Below are positions 7,539-16,135 of a stretch of DNA of 64,000 bases, in pieces. This DNA comes from Alcaligenaceae bacterium CGII-47 (lineage in GTDB: Bacteria > Pseudomonadota > Gammaproteobacteria > Burkholderiales > Burkholderiaceae_B), in the NCBI GenBank assembly GCA_019166125.1, contig JAHTBO010000011.1, positions 1 to 64,000 of the forward strand, read 5' to 3'. The notes under the pieces are model-generated. The model was not told the origin of the DNA. It searched no databases and worked only from the letters and a program-made list of their open reading frames with translations. The position numbers and the translations under genes are program-made. The first letter of the stretch is position 1; each line of letters opens with the position of its first letter.

Positions 7539-8710
7539 TGTCGCTTGCACCCCTGGGCGATCAGGTCCGCGCCTATATTCAGCCCGCATCGATCGAGCAT
7601 AATCTTGGGTGGCTGCAGCGGCATCTCGGTCAGTTTGGAACCCGTCCCGCTCCAAAAATCTGGGCTGTTATCAAGGCAGACGCCTACGGGCACAGCACCG
7701 CTGCAGTACTGACGGGGCTGGCACAAGCTGACGGCATTGCCGTGCTTACCCTCGAGCAGGCCTATGTATGCCGGTTCCTAGGCTGGCACAAGCCAATCCT
7801 AGTGATGGATGCTTTATTGACTGCAAACGAGCTACGTGATCCGGTTTTATCCCCCTTGCACCTGACCGTTAATAATCCGTATCAACTCACCGAGCTGGAA
7901 AAAGGCCCGGCACCCAGTCCGCCCTACGTATGGCTGCGCTATCGAGGGAGCCTGAATCACGCAGGCTTTGAGCACACCGAATATGGCGCCGCCCACACGC
8001 GCCTGCAGCGCCTGCTGCAGGCCGGACACCTGGCAGGTCTGGGCCATCTACAGCACTATGCGAATGCCGATGACCCCGCGCAACTGCACCTCGAGAGGCA
8101 GCTTTTCAGCCAAGTCTTCGCCCCGCGCGTGGGCCCACGATGCACCGAGAACTCTGCGTCCTTGTTATTGGATCCCGGTTTTGCCTCGGACACCGACTGG
8201 GTGCGCAGTGGCATCATGCTTTATGGCATCAGCCCCCTGTCGGGGTCTAATGGACCATCTCTGGGCCTTGAGCCTGCCATGACACTCGAGGCGCCACTCC
8301 TGGCCGTGCAGCACTTGCGTGCGGGGCAAGCTATCGGCTACGGCAATAGCTTCCAGGCAAAGCACGCGATGCGCGTCGGCCTGATCCGTTGTGGCTACGC
8401 TGACGGCTATCCACGCAATATTGCCCAGAACTGTCCAGTTCTGGTAAATAACCGACCCAGCCGGATTGTCGGTCGCGTCTCGATGGACACCATCACCGTT
8501 GATCTGAACGCGCATCCTGAGGCCAGTGCCGGCACAATGGTGACGCTATGGGGCACCAAGCAGCTACCGATCGAGCTCATCGCGCAGTCTGCCGCTACGA
8601 TACCGGCTCAACTATGTAGCGGTCTTACGGCACGCGTTCCACGGGTGAGCACCGGGTCAGGCAGGTGCGGCGATCGGCTCGAGCCGCGGCGCCCACCACA
8701 TGAAGGCTAA
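7535..8710 (+). CDS. alr: Alanine-racemase-like PLP enzyme
   Basis: A 391-residue fold-type III PLP enzyme. The PLP lysine motif AVIKADAYGHS is at residues 44-54 (Lys47), and the second catalytic residue is Tyr288 in CGYADGYPRN. HYANADDP, SGIMLYGISP and VGRVSMDTITVDL are also family features. The segment that is normally KxDTGMNRLGF reads LRYRGSLNHAGF, so the Asp-Thr and the Arg that usually contacts the active site are changed. The enzyme may therefore racemise another amino acid or be altered in activity. It is translationally coupled to the anti-sigma gene upstream, and its last 54 bp overlap the 3' end of the convergent MFS gene. A role tied to the signalling locus, rather than cell-wall housekeeping, is plausible. 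Confidence 0.8.
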   Translation: MMSLAPLGDQVRAYIQPASIEHNLGWLQRHLGQFGTRPAPKIWAVIKADAYGHSTAAVLTGLAQADGIAVLTLEQAYVCRFLGWHKPILVMDALLTANELRDPVLSPLHLTVNNPYQLTELEKGPAPSPPYVWLRYRGSLNHAGFEHTEYGAAHTRLQRLLQAGHLAGLGHLQHYANADDPAQLHLERQLFSQVFAPRVGPRCTENSASLLLDPGFASDTDWVRSGIMLYGISPLSGSNGPSLGLEPAMTLEAPLLAVQHLRAGQAIGYGNSFQAKHAMRVGLIRCGYADGYPRNIAQNCPVLVNNRPSRIVGRVSMDTITVDLNAHPEASAGTMVTLWGTKQLPIELIAQSAATIPAQLCSGLTARVPRVSTGSGRCGDRLEPRRPPHEG

Positions 8711-11146
8711 CGTGGCCAATAGATACATCGCGCCCGTAATCGCCAGCCCTTGCGACATGCCCATCGTCGCGAATAGCCCACCCACCATCAATGGGCCCAG
8801 CATCTGGCCAAACTTATCTGCGGCGCGCATCACACTGGTCGCGCCCGCCGCGCCATAGCGTTGCACGTTACTGCGCGCGAGCATGTAAGAGGTCTGCGCC
8901 CCGCCCGCCAGACAGCTTGCCAGAGCCATCAATACCACTGCACTTGCCGCCCCCGTCACGCCACCCGTGAAGTGCAAACTGAACAAGCCGGCACTCCCGA
9001 CGATCCCGCCCAAGGCGATCCAGTATTTCTTGTATAGACTGCCGTCTGCCATTCGGCCCATGTACGGGCCCAGATAAATCACACATAGTCCGTACAACAT
9101 CAAAATACGCCCGATGCTGCCGGTCGACACCCCCTGGGCATCCAGATACAGGGGAAGCGCATAAGTCAGCAAGCCCACCTGCGCGATCGAAAACGGTACC
9201 ACGCTACCCAATAGCAACATGCCAAAATCGCGGGTAAACAGCAGACGATGCAAGGCCATACCTGTCCTGGATGCTGCTGGCTCAGGGCTACCCAAGCCTG
9301 CGCAGGGCTGGGCCTGGGTCAGACGCGGCGCGGTGCGCTGTCGATAAGGCCACATCAAGGTCAACACACCGAGCGCAGGCAGGCACAACAAGCCTGCACC
9401 CACGATAAATACCATCTGGAATCCCACCTGCTGCATCAGCATGGCACCCACTGCGGCGCCCGACAAATGGCCGGCAAACAGGCCCGCCACAATGGTGGCC
9501 ATATTACGACCACGGTAAGCGGGCGGACTGCGTGTCACGATAAAGCCCTGGAGGCCCATCCAGGTCAGCCCATACCCCAGGCCCGCAAGTCCACGCGCCA
9601 CAATGAGCTCGGGCAAAGATCCCACCAGGGCGCATGCGAGATTGCCAAACACCGAACCTACCAGGCCCGCCAGCACCGGGAACTGCCAGCCACGACGATC
9701 AGTCAGCCGCCCGGCCAATAAGGCCGTCAGCAGACCACACCCCATCTCGGCGGCGATCGGCAAGGCGATCAGCAACTCGGTCGAGGCTTGCCCCACATCG
9801 CCACCCGGCAGCAGAGCGCGCGCGTAGATCGGCAGGAAACTTAGCGGTAGTGCCAGGGCGAATAAAAAACCAAACATTACCGGACGCGCGACCAAACCCA
9901 GATCGGATTGATCATCCAGGCCCGTCAACTCGCCAGAGCGGGTGCGCACCGGCACAGCGAAGGCCCGCCCCATCAGCAGGGTCAGCAGCAAGAGCAATTC
10001 GATTGCCGCGACCATTGCCACGGTAGCCACCGTGACCGCATCCATAATACGATCACGAACGCCAGCAGCGATCAATGCCTGATCAGGGATCAGCACCAAC
10101 TGCCCCAAGACCGGGCCGCCTGCATCGGCCTGTAGCGCAAAGGAGAGCGCGGAATCGGCCTGATCGGTGCGCCAAGACGGCATCGGCAAGGCCCCGTGCG
10201 CATCAGCACGCACGATCATCTGCCCCTGAGCATTGTGTAACTGGACTTCGGCAATCATGGGAAATGAAGCGGCAAGCCGTACCATCGGACGATCCACGTC
10301 CTGTAACGTGCCGGGTAAAAAGCCGTAGCCCAGCACGCGATTCAGCTTGTCTTGTAAGCCCTCGCCCAAAATTTGAATATTATCGTGCGCCACACGCGTC
10401 CAAACATCACGAAAGGTATGGATGGTGTAACTGGCAAAAACGCCTTGCGCCACCAGCAATATCAGTAAAGGCACCAAAAATCGGGCTCGGCTCGCTGCGG
10501 CGAGTTCCTGGATCGGAATGACATAGCGAAGCAAAACGGTAAGCACCCCTGCCGCACCCAGTGTGGTCAGCAGCAGCACCCATAGATTATTGCTTAGCAA
10601 CACACTATGCCAGACACCTGTCGCCCGCACGCTGAGCACAAGCGCACCACGCTCGGCCCCCGCCTGGCCAACAGGCACCGCCACCGTCACACTATTGGCA
10701 TCGGTACGCTGCACCGCACCGGATGGCCGCAGGCTGATCGCACTATCACGCCCAGCCTGCGACTGATGATCCGCCAAGACACGCACGAGCGAACCGGCGC
10801 CCACCTCTGCGCCTTTGCTGGCGAGCACCCGCCCATCAAAAAGCACAACGCTTGCACCCAGCATATCGGGCACGCGTGCATGCAGATCATCGAGCAGGGT
10901 TGAAAGGCCAAAATACTGTGCCAGGGGTTTACCTAGCTGCACACCGGTCTGAATCTGCGTGGCAGTCTGCTGGGTCAGCAACTCGATACGCTCGGCAGTG
11001 TTATTGGCCACCAGACTATTAAGCGCAGACAAGCTCAAAGCGCCCACCAGAGACTGCGCCAACAACAAGATCAGCACGCACGCCAACAATACATCTCGTA
11101 CAGGGCGGCGTATACGAGCAGTGCGCATGGCTGACTTATTTTTCAA
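8657..11146 (-). CDS. Sensor-MFS fusion: two extracytoplasmic sensor modules plus major facilitator transporter
   Basis: An 829-residue membrane protein about twice the length of an MFS transporter. TM1 (18-42) is followed by an extracytoplasmic module (about 45-182, Cache-like, with ASVVLFDGRVLAS), TM2 (186-208), TM3 (223-244), a second such module (246-362, with IAEVQLHNAQGQMIVRAD) and TM4 (368-393). From about 420 to 822 comes a 12-TM MFS domain with the loop GRLTDRRGWQFPVLAG and the repeated half-site GRMADGSLYKKYW. The TTG at 11146 has an AGG ribosome site; an ATG at 11128 is the alternative. It is divergent from the PP2C phosphatase gene, which also carries a Cache-type sensor. The transported compound is unknown. 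The arrangement suggests ligand sensing coupled directly to transport. Confidence 0.8.
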   Translation of the reverse strand: MKNKSAMRTARIRRPVRDVLLACVLILLLAQSLVGALSLSALNSLVANNTAERIELLTQQTATQIQTGVQLGKPLAQYFGLSTLLDDLHARVPDMLGASVVLFDGRVLASKGAEVGAGSLVRVLADHQSQAGRDSAISLRPSGAVQRTDANSVTVAVPVGQAGAERGALVLSVRATGVWHSVLLSNNLWVLLLTTLGAAGVLTVLLRYVIPIQELAAASRARFLVPLLILLVAQGVFASYTIHTFRDVWTRVAHDNIQILGEGLQDKLNRVLGYGFLPGTLQDVDRPMVRLAASFPMIAEVQLHNAQGQMIVRADAHGALPMPSWRTDQADSALSFALQADAGGPVLGQLVLIPDQALIAAGVRDRIMDAVTVATVAMVAAIELLLLLTLLMGRAFAVPVRTRSGELTGLDDQSDLGLVARPVMFGFLFALALPLSFLPIYARALLPGGDVGQASTELLIALPIAAEMGCGLLTALLAGRLTDRRGWQFPVLAGLVGSVFGNLACALVGSLPELIVARGLAGLGYGLTWMGLQGFIVTRSPPAYRGRNMATIVAGLFAGHLSGAAVGAMLMQQVGFQMVFIVGAGLLCLPALGVLTLMWPYRQRTAPRLTQAQPCAGLGSPEPAASRTGMALHRLLFTRDFGMLLLGSVVPFSIAQVGLLTYALPLYLDAQGVSTGSIGRILMLYGLCVIYLGPYMGRMADGSLYKKYWIALGGIVGSAGLFSLHFTGGVTGAASAVVLMALASCLAGGAQTSYMLARSNVQRYGAAGATSVMRAADKFGQMLGPLMVGGLFATMGMSQGLAITGAMYLLATLAFMWWAPRLEPIAAPA

Positions 11147-11210
11147 GGATTTACCTGCTCAGGCGTTACAAACACGGCACATTAGAGACCAAACCTGTCA
11201 CGTCACTTAC

Positions 11211-11222
11211 AATTGAGTGAAA
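11211..11222 (+). promoter_or_regulatory. AATTGAGTGAAA motif in divergent sensor-MFS/PP2C promoter
   Basis: This 12-mer in the 128 bp between the two divergent genes matches AATTGAGTGTAA at 7014-7025 at 11 of 12 positions. It lies 64 bp before the phosphatase ATG and 65 bp before the MFS start, near the centre of the interval. A shared operator or alternative-sigma element for the locus is inferred. Confidence 0.35.
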
Positions 11223-11274
11223 GTATATCGTTTACAGCGTTTCAGCAGACCCTCTTTAGGCCATCCCTTACGCT

Positions 11275-13296
11275 ATGCGCTTGACCACGCTTCGCAGCAA
11301 GATCTTCCTCCTTGTCGGTTTATCCCTATTGTTCAGCGCGGTTGCCGTGACCTTCGTGACGCAACGCGACGTCACGCATACGGTCGTCGACAGCGAGCAG
11401 CGTGCGGTGCGCAACGTCTTGCAACTTCTCATCCACGACAGCGAAGCACGCTGGGGCGGCCTACTCAGCAACAAGATCACGACAGTACGCAATGACCGTG
11501 CCCAATTAGTCCAGCTTGGCACGACCGTGCGCACCGTACTGGATGGGTATGTCACGCAAGTTGCACACGGCACCCTTACGCCACAGGCCGCCCAAGGCCT
11601 CGCACAGCAATGGCTCAATGGCCTGGCAATCAGCACCGATCGCTACAGTTTTGCATTTGACAGTGAGTTTATGGTCCTCGCCAGTGGTCAGCCCAGCATG
11701 CGGGGCATGAATATCACGTCACTGCGCGATATCAAGGGGCACGAATTAGCGGCATCCGCATATCGGACGGCCCAAAATGAAGGCCACGGCTTTGCCATCT
11801 ATCGCTGGCCATCCGCTGAGCGCTCGGCCCCCACCGAGCTTCGTTACGCCTATTTCGAATACTTCGAGCCGTGGGATTGGGTCTTTGTCATCACCGATAG
11901 CGCGCATGAAGTACTCGAGCAATTCGATCAACGTCGCCAGCAAATGGAGCAATCAATCAGTCAGGCACTGGCATCTGTCCGGCTTGCCCAGTCCGGTTTT
12001 GCTTTTATCATGGCCGATGATGCCCGGCTGGTCTCTCCGCTACCCCATGAAGCGCGCGATCTGCTGGATATACCGGATACACATAGCGGTAAAACCCTAG
12101 GCGACACACTCGCCGAGGCACCCCGCACCGAGCAGATTCGCACAATACAATTTGAACCACTGGATAAGGACACGCAGTGGGAGATCAGCTCGGCACACTT
12201 CAAGCCCCTGGGATGGACGATCGTGGCCGCTGTCCCCACTGAGGATTTAACCGAGCCCGCCACCGACTTGGTGAGCGGACTGATATGGTTATTTCTTGGC
12301 ATATTGGTCATTACGCTGGGTTTGGCTTGGGCATTGGCCGCTCGCATCACGCATCCGCTGCAGCAACTAAGTCATTTTGCCAAGGCCTTACCCGAGCAGG
12401 ATCTAAGCACTGCCGGCCCGATCCCCGACACGATTTTACAGCTCCCTGAAAAGCAACCTGATGAGGTGGGTCGACTGGCCTCCACATTCATATCGATGGA
12501 TCGGCAATTACGTGAAAAAGTCGCAAGCCTGATGCAAGAGGCCACGGCGCGCGAACGTTTCCAAAGCGAGCTTAATATTGCGCGCGAGATACAAATGGGT
12601 CTACTTCCCATCCCCTTACCCGCTTACCTCAGCAAACAAGTTGATCTATATGCCACCATGATCCCAGCCAAGGACGTCGGCGGCGACCTCTACGACTACT
12701 TTCTTTTACCCGACGGCCGTCTATGCATTGCCATCGGCGATGTATCGGGGAAGGGCATCCCCGCAGCATTATTTATGGCGGTCACTTGCACCTTGATTCG
12801 CGCCTGTGCCGAGGACGAGACCAATCCCGCTATATTGATGGAGCGGGTCAACAACCGCCTCGCGGAAAACAATCCCAATATGATGTTTGTCACCCTGGTC
12901 ATCGGCGTGCTCGATTTAAGTAGCGGCGCATTCAATTGGGCCAACGGTGGGCACCCGGCGCCGTGCGTGGTATTGCCCGACGGACAACTAAAGCGGCTTG
13001 AAGGCCGCAGTGGTCCGGCATGCGGTATCCAAGAAGACTTGTCCTATCTAAGCTTTGACACAACGCTCAATCCCACCGAGATTTTACTTGGCTACACCGA
13101 TGGCATTACCGAGGCCTTCGGGCCGGATGGCGACCTATATGATGACCACAGACTGTTTTCATGCATTGCAATTGCCCAGTGCGCCAGCGCTCGCCAGCTT
13201 ACCGACACCTTGCTCCAGGATGTCCGTGATTTCGCCCAGGACACCGAGCAGTCCGATGACATCACCCTGATTGCAGTCAAAAGGGCAGAGCTATGA
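11275..13296 (+). CDS. Membrane PP2C phosphatase with Cache sensor and HAMP (RsbU/BtrU type)
   Basis: A 673-residue protein. An N-terminal TM (about 9-27) leads into a large periplasmic Cache-type sensor (about 30-325; YSFAFDSEFMVLASGQPSMRGMNI and EYFEPWDWVFVITDS are typical of Cache folds, probably two modules). A second TM (about 330-353), a HAMP segment with ITHPLQQLSHFAKAL, a short coiled coil and a SpoIIE/PP2C catalytic domain (about 440-668) follow. Metal-binding motifs include AKDVGGDLYDYF, IGDVSGKGIPAALFM, NGGHPAPCV, GYTDGITEA and SDDITLI. Its job should be to dephosphorylate the STAS protein at 6637 in response to a periplasmic ligand. Its stop overlaps the start of the binding-protein gene by 4 bp, suggesting that the latter feeds the sensor. 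Confidence 0.9.
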   Translation: MRLTTLRSKIFLLVGLSLLFSAVAVTFVTQRDVTHTVVDSEQRAVRNVLQLLIHDSEARWGGLLSNKITTVRNDRAQLVQLGTTVRTVLDGYVTQVAHGTLTPQAAQGLAQQWLNGLAISTDRYSFAFDSEFMVLASGQPSMRGMNITSLRDIKGHELAASAYRTAQNEGHGFAIYRWPSAERSAPTELRYAYFEYFEPWDWVFVITDSAHEVLEQFDQRRQQMEQSISQALASVRLAQSGFAFIMADDARLVSPLPHEARDLLDIPDTHSGKTLGDTLAEAPRTEQIRTIQFEPLDKDTQWEISSAHFKPLGWTIVAAVPTEDLTEPATDLVSGLIWLFLGILVITLGLAWALAARITHPLQQLSHFAKALPEQDLSTAGPIPDTILQLPEKQPDEVGRLASTFISMDRQLREKVASLMQEATARERFQSELNIAREIQMGLLPIPLPAYLSKQVDLYATMIPAKDVGGDLYDYFLLPDGRLCIAIGDVSGKGIPAALFMAVTCTLIRACAEDETNPAILMERVNNRLAENNPNMMFVTLVIGVLDLSSGAFNWANGGHPAPCVVLPDGQLKRLEGRSGPACGIQEDLSYLSFDTTLNPTEILLGYTDGITEAFGPDGDLYDDHRLFSCIAIAQCASARQLTDTLLQDVRDFAQDTEQSDDITLIAVKRAEL

Positions 13297-14471
13297 TTCA
13301 GCGCTTTATTTTCCTGTTTTTTCTGGCCTGCACGCTAGGCCTGCACCCCAGCGTCCATGCCGAGTCGACGGCCACTACCAGCCCGACACAAACCGCCGTC
13401 TTTGCCACAACACCGACACTCAAGCCGGACGGATCACGATGGCGTGTCGGCTATGTCGAGAGCGGCGATTATCCCGATTATGTCGAGACCTTATCGGCCA
13501 CCATCAAAGGCCTCGAACGGCTGGAATGGCTTAGCCTTACCGACCAGATACCGCAAAACACAACAGGCCACGAGATGTGGCAATGGCTGGCAACTCACAC
13601 GGTGAGCCCCTACGTACAATTCGTTGATGAGGCCTTCTGGCATCCAGGCAACTTCGATGCCAGTAAACGCGAGGCAATGCGTCAGGCAATCTCTGAGCGG
13701 CTGCAAACGCGTCACGATATTGACCTTATTATTGCCATGGGCACCTGGGCAGGCCAAGACATGCGAACACTGGGCCCCCCCGTCCCCACGGTGGTTGGCT
13801 CCACAAGTGATCCTGTGGCAGCCGGTATCACTGACAGCCCGCAGGATAGTGGACGCGAGAACCTGCACGCACGTGTCGAGCCCGAACGCTACCAACGCCA
13901 GTTGCGGCTTTTTCACGAAATCATGCCATTCAAGACCCTCGGCGTGGTCTACGAAGACAGTCCAGAGGGGCGTACCTACGCCGCCGTTCCAGCCATCAAG
14001 GAAATCAGCAAAGCCCTGGGCTTTGAGGTGGAATACTGCAACGCACCATCCAATAGCATACCGCTGGAAGCAGCGATCAATAATGCCGTGCGATGCTATC
14101 AAACACTCGCAAAAAGCGATGTCGATGCGGTCTATGTCACGACACACCGAGGGGTGACCGCCACGAGTGTCGTACAAATTGCGGACGCGCTAAAAAAAGC
14201 CAAAATCCCTAGTTTTTCGATGGCAGGGTCCGAGCAAGTCGAGGCAGGCCTGCTACTGAGTCTGGCGCGTGCGCAGCCCGCTCATGTTGCACTATTCTAT
14301 GCAGAGACCATCGCCCGCATTTTCAACGGAGCGCGTCCACGCCAACTGAGCCAACTATGGATCGACCCCCCAAAAATTGCGCTTAATCTAAAAACCACCC
14401 GAATTATTGGCTTTAATCCACCCGTCGATATTCTATTGGCAGCCGACGAGGTATACGGCGCGGATCAATAA
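13293..14471 (+). CDS. Periplasmic ABC_sub_bind (TrpX/DUF534-type) binding protein
   Basis: A 392-residue secreted protein with a signal peptide (residues 1-23, FIFLFFLACTLGLHPSVHA). The mature part resembles the two-lobed ABC_sub_bind family: DLIIAMGTWAGQDMRTLGPPVPTVVGSTSDPVAAGI for the first lobe, LGVVYEDSPEGRTYAA for the hinge, and later DAVYVTTHRGVTATSVVQIADALKKAKIPSFSM. No ABC permease or ATPase gene is adjacent. It starts inside the stop of the PP2C gene (4 bp overlap). I infer that it presents a ligand to the Cache sensors of the phosphatase or the sensor-MFS protein rather than serving an ABC importer. A role with a distant ABC transporter remains possible. Confidence 0.8.
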   Translation: MIQRFIFLFFLACTLGLHPSVHAESTATTSPTQTAVFATTPTLKPDGSRWRVGYVESGDYPDYVETLSATIKGLERLEWLSLTDQIPQNTTGHEMWQWLATHTVSPYVQFVDEAFWHPGNFDASKREAMRQAISERLQTRHDIDLIIAMGTWAGQDMRTLGPPVPTVVGSTSDPVAAGITDSPQDSGRENLHARVEPERYQRQLRLFHEIMPFKTLGVVYEDSPEGRTYAAVPAIKEISKALGFEVEYCNAPSNSIPLEAAINNAVRCYQTLAKSDVDAVYVTTHRGVTATSVVQIADALKKAKIPSFSMAGSEQVEAGLLLSLARAQPAHVALFYAETIARIFNGARPRQLSQLWIDPPKIALNLKTTRIIGFNPPVDILLAADEVYGADQ

Positions 14472-14490
14472 GCCGCCTGCCGAACCCAAC

Positions 14491-15990
14491 TCAGAACGCC
14501 TCATATTGCTGGGGGTGCAATGCGGCATGGTCCCTTGCGACACCTGCCAGACGCTGTGCACGGGTGCCAGCTATGCGCTGCCAGGTGTACAGGGTGCGGT
14601 CTGCGGATGTTCGCCCCGTATCCAGCACGTACTGGGGATAGGCGAGCCAGTGCTGATCGGTATGGGCGAGTCCACCGCGCGCAACAGCCAGAACCTGGAC
14701 ACACAAGGCGCGCACATCAGGATCATCCAGACCATGGCGCATCGCCTGATTGCGCAGCACACCCAACGTGTCCCAGCCCCAATCCTGCACCAGTTGCCAG
14801 GCCTCAGCCGAGTTCTCTAGTACACCCAACTGCAATGCGATGGGGGCCATCAACATACTACGCGAGATCTCGGTACCCGCCTCGGCCAGGAGTACCGAAT
14901 CAGCAAAACCCGCCCCCGGCGCACGCCCTTCGATATACCCATCCACCCCGCACGCTGCGAACAAGGCCTCCAGCCCCCCCTCACGCCCCCAGGCAAGCAG
15001 CAATTCAGCCAAAGGCGGGAGTGTATCGAGCTGGTAACGCCACCGGGCATCCATGAACTGCGCAATCTGGGAGTACTCGAAATGCCCCGAATCCGGCACT
15101 AAACACGCGCGCTCACCAGTTTCTAATTGCTGCCCCATCCACTGGCGCGCGGACAGGAACTCAGTCAGGCACGGATCGCCATCCAATAAAACGGTGGGTG
15201 CCGACTTATAGTCATATCGGCGTCCCTGAGGCAAGGCGCGCGACACAGTGCCTGCGCCAAACATCCAGCGAAAATAATCACCCAGGTCGCCGAACGGGCG
15301 GCTCGGGTACTGCGTCAGTAAGAAGTCACCTGGAAACCTGGCGTGCTCAAAGACGCGTGGCCAAACCGTCAAGCGATTCTCCTTAAACTGGGTTCGCTCA
15401 CCGGACTCTAGCGGACTATTGGCAAACAAGGCAATGCTCGCGCCTGCCAAGCCGATCATGATATTGAGTGCTTGGGCGGCGTGTTCGATTGGTACCGACG
15501 TATTGGCACCATTCTGGGCCTTTGCGTCGATGCCCTCCCAATGATGCCAGCCACGATGTCCGACCAGTTCCTTATATATAGGGCGCGGCGCACACACCTG
15601 GGCATACCACTGCGGATCTCGGCGGCAGTCCGGATGCGCAGAAGCATTCAATACCATGGCCTGATCCGCACGCAAGGCTTCTATCGTATCTGCCAGCTCA
15701 CGAAATGCGCGTGAGGCCAGGCGATCCAGGCCCCCCACCCCACCCTGAACCGGCGCCAAGGCAGTCTCTAGCAGATTAAACCCATTATCCAGGCCGCAGA
15801 TGGCGGATTCGGTATAAATCCCCACACAACGACCCTTTAGCACCATCACGTCACAGAATTGTCTGCGGGATTGCTTAATTTGGCACAAAGCATCAAAGTA
15901 GCGCGCCACCGCGCAACTGGCCCCCGTATCCACGTGAATAACGGCCATCTCCATTTCGAGGCCCAGCCGTGGCTGGTAGGAACGCATCAT
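14491..15990 (-). CDS. GCS2-type glutamate-cysteine ligase-like protein
   Basis: A 499-residue protein beginning LGLEMEMAVI, which matches the start of the ATP-grasp-like glutamine-synthetase-fold GCS2 ligases (GshA2/EgtA/YbdK group), where the acidic residues bind metal and ATP. Other supporting segments are NASAHPDCRRDPQWY, IEHAAQALNIMIGLAGASIALFANSPLESGERTQFKENRLTVW (the ANSP and R residues are conserved in the family) and DFLLTQYPSRP. The enzyme would form a gamma-glutamyl amide; the amine partner cannot be told. It converges on the binding-protein gene with 19 bp between stops and is divergent from the fatty-acid transporter. Whether it belongs to the signalling locus is uncertain. Confidence 0.65.
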   Translation of the reverse strand: MMRSYQPRLGLEMEMAVIHVDTGASCAVARYFDALCQIKQSRRQFCDVMVLKGRCVGIYTESAICGLDNGFNLLETALAPVQGGVGGLDRLASRAFRELADTIEALRADQAMVLNASAHPDCRRDPQWYAQVCAPRPIYKELVGHRGWHHWEGIDAKAQNGANTSVPIEHAAQALNIMIGLAGASIALFANSPLESGERTQFKENRLTVWPRVFEHARFPGDFLLTQYPSRPFGDLGDYFRWMFGAGTVSRALPQGRRYDYKSAPTVLLDGDPCLTEFLSARQWMGQQLETGERACLVPDSGHFEYSQIAQFMDARWRYQLDTLPPLAELLLAWGREGGLEALFAACGVDGYIEGRAPGAGFADSVLLAEAGTEISRSMLMAPIALQLGVLENSAEAWQLVQDWGWDTLGVLRNQAMRHGLDDPDVRALCVQVLAVARGGLAHTDQHWLAYPQYVLDTGRTSADRTLYTWQRIAGTRAQRLAGVARDHAALHPQQYEAF

Positions 15991-16135
15991 CGACCCCTCA
16001 CCGATTATTTTGCCGACATGTTCGTAGTCGCTGTCGTTACAAATTATTTCATAAATTCGTATAAGTTATACTGTGCCGACCTATAAAAGCCCAAAAGGCT
16101 TGCGCGCATCATTACTCATACCCGGAGAAGCCAAT

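Noticed and set aside
9248-9721. Plus-strand open frame of 157 codons within the sensor-MFS gene
   Set aside because: Low-complexity, His/Gln-rich translation typical of the antisense of a hydrophobic gene; the opposite strand has clear MFS motifs.
13491-14177. Minus-strand open frame of 228 codons opposite the binding-protein gene
   Set aside because: The plus strand encodes a signal peptide and ABC_sub_bind motifs; this frame has none.
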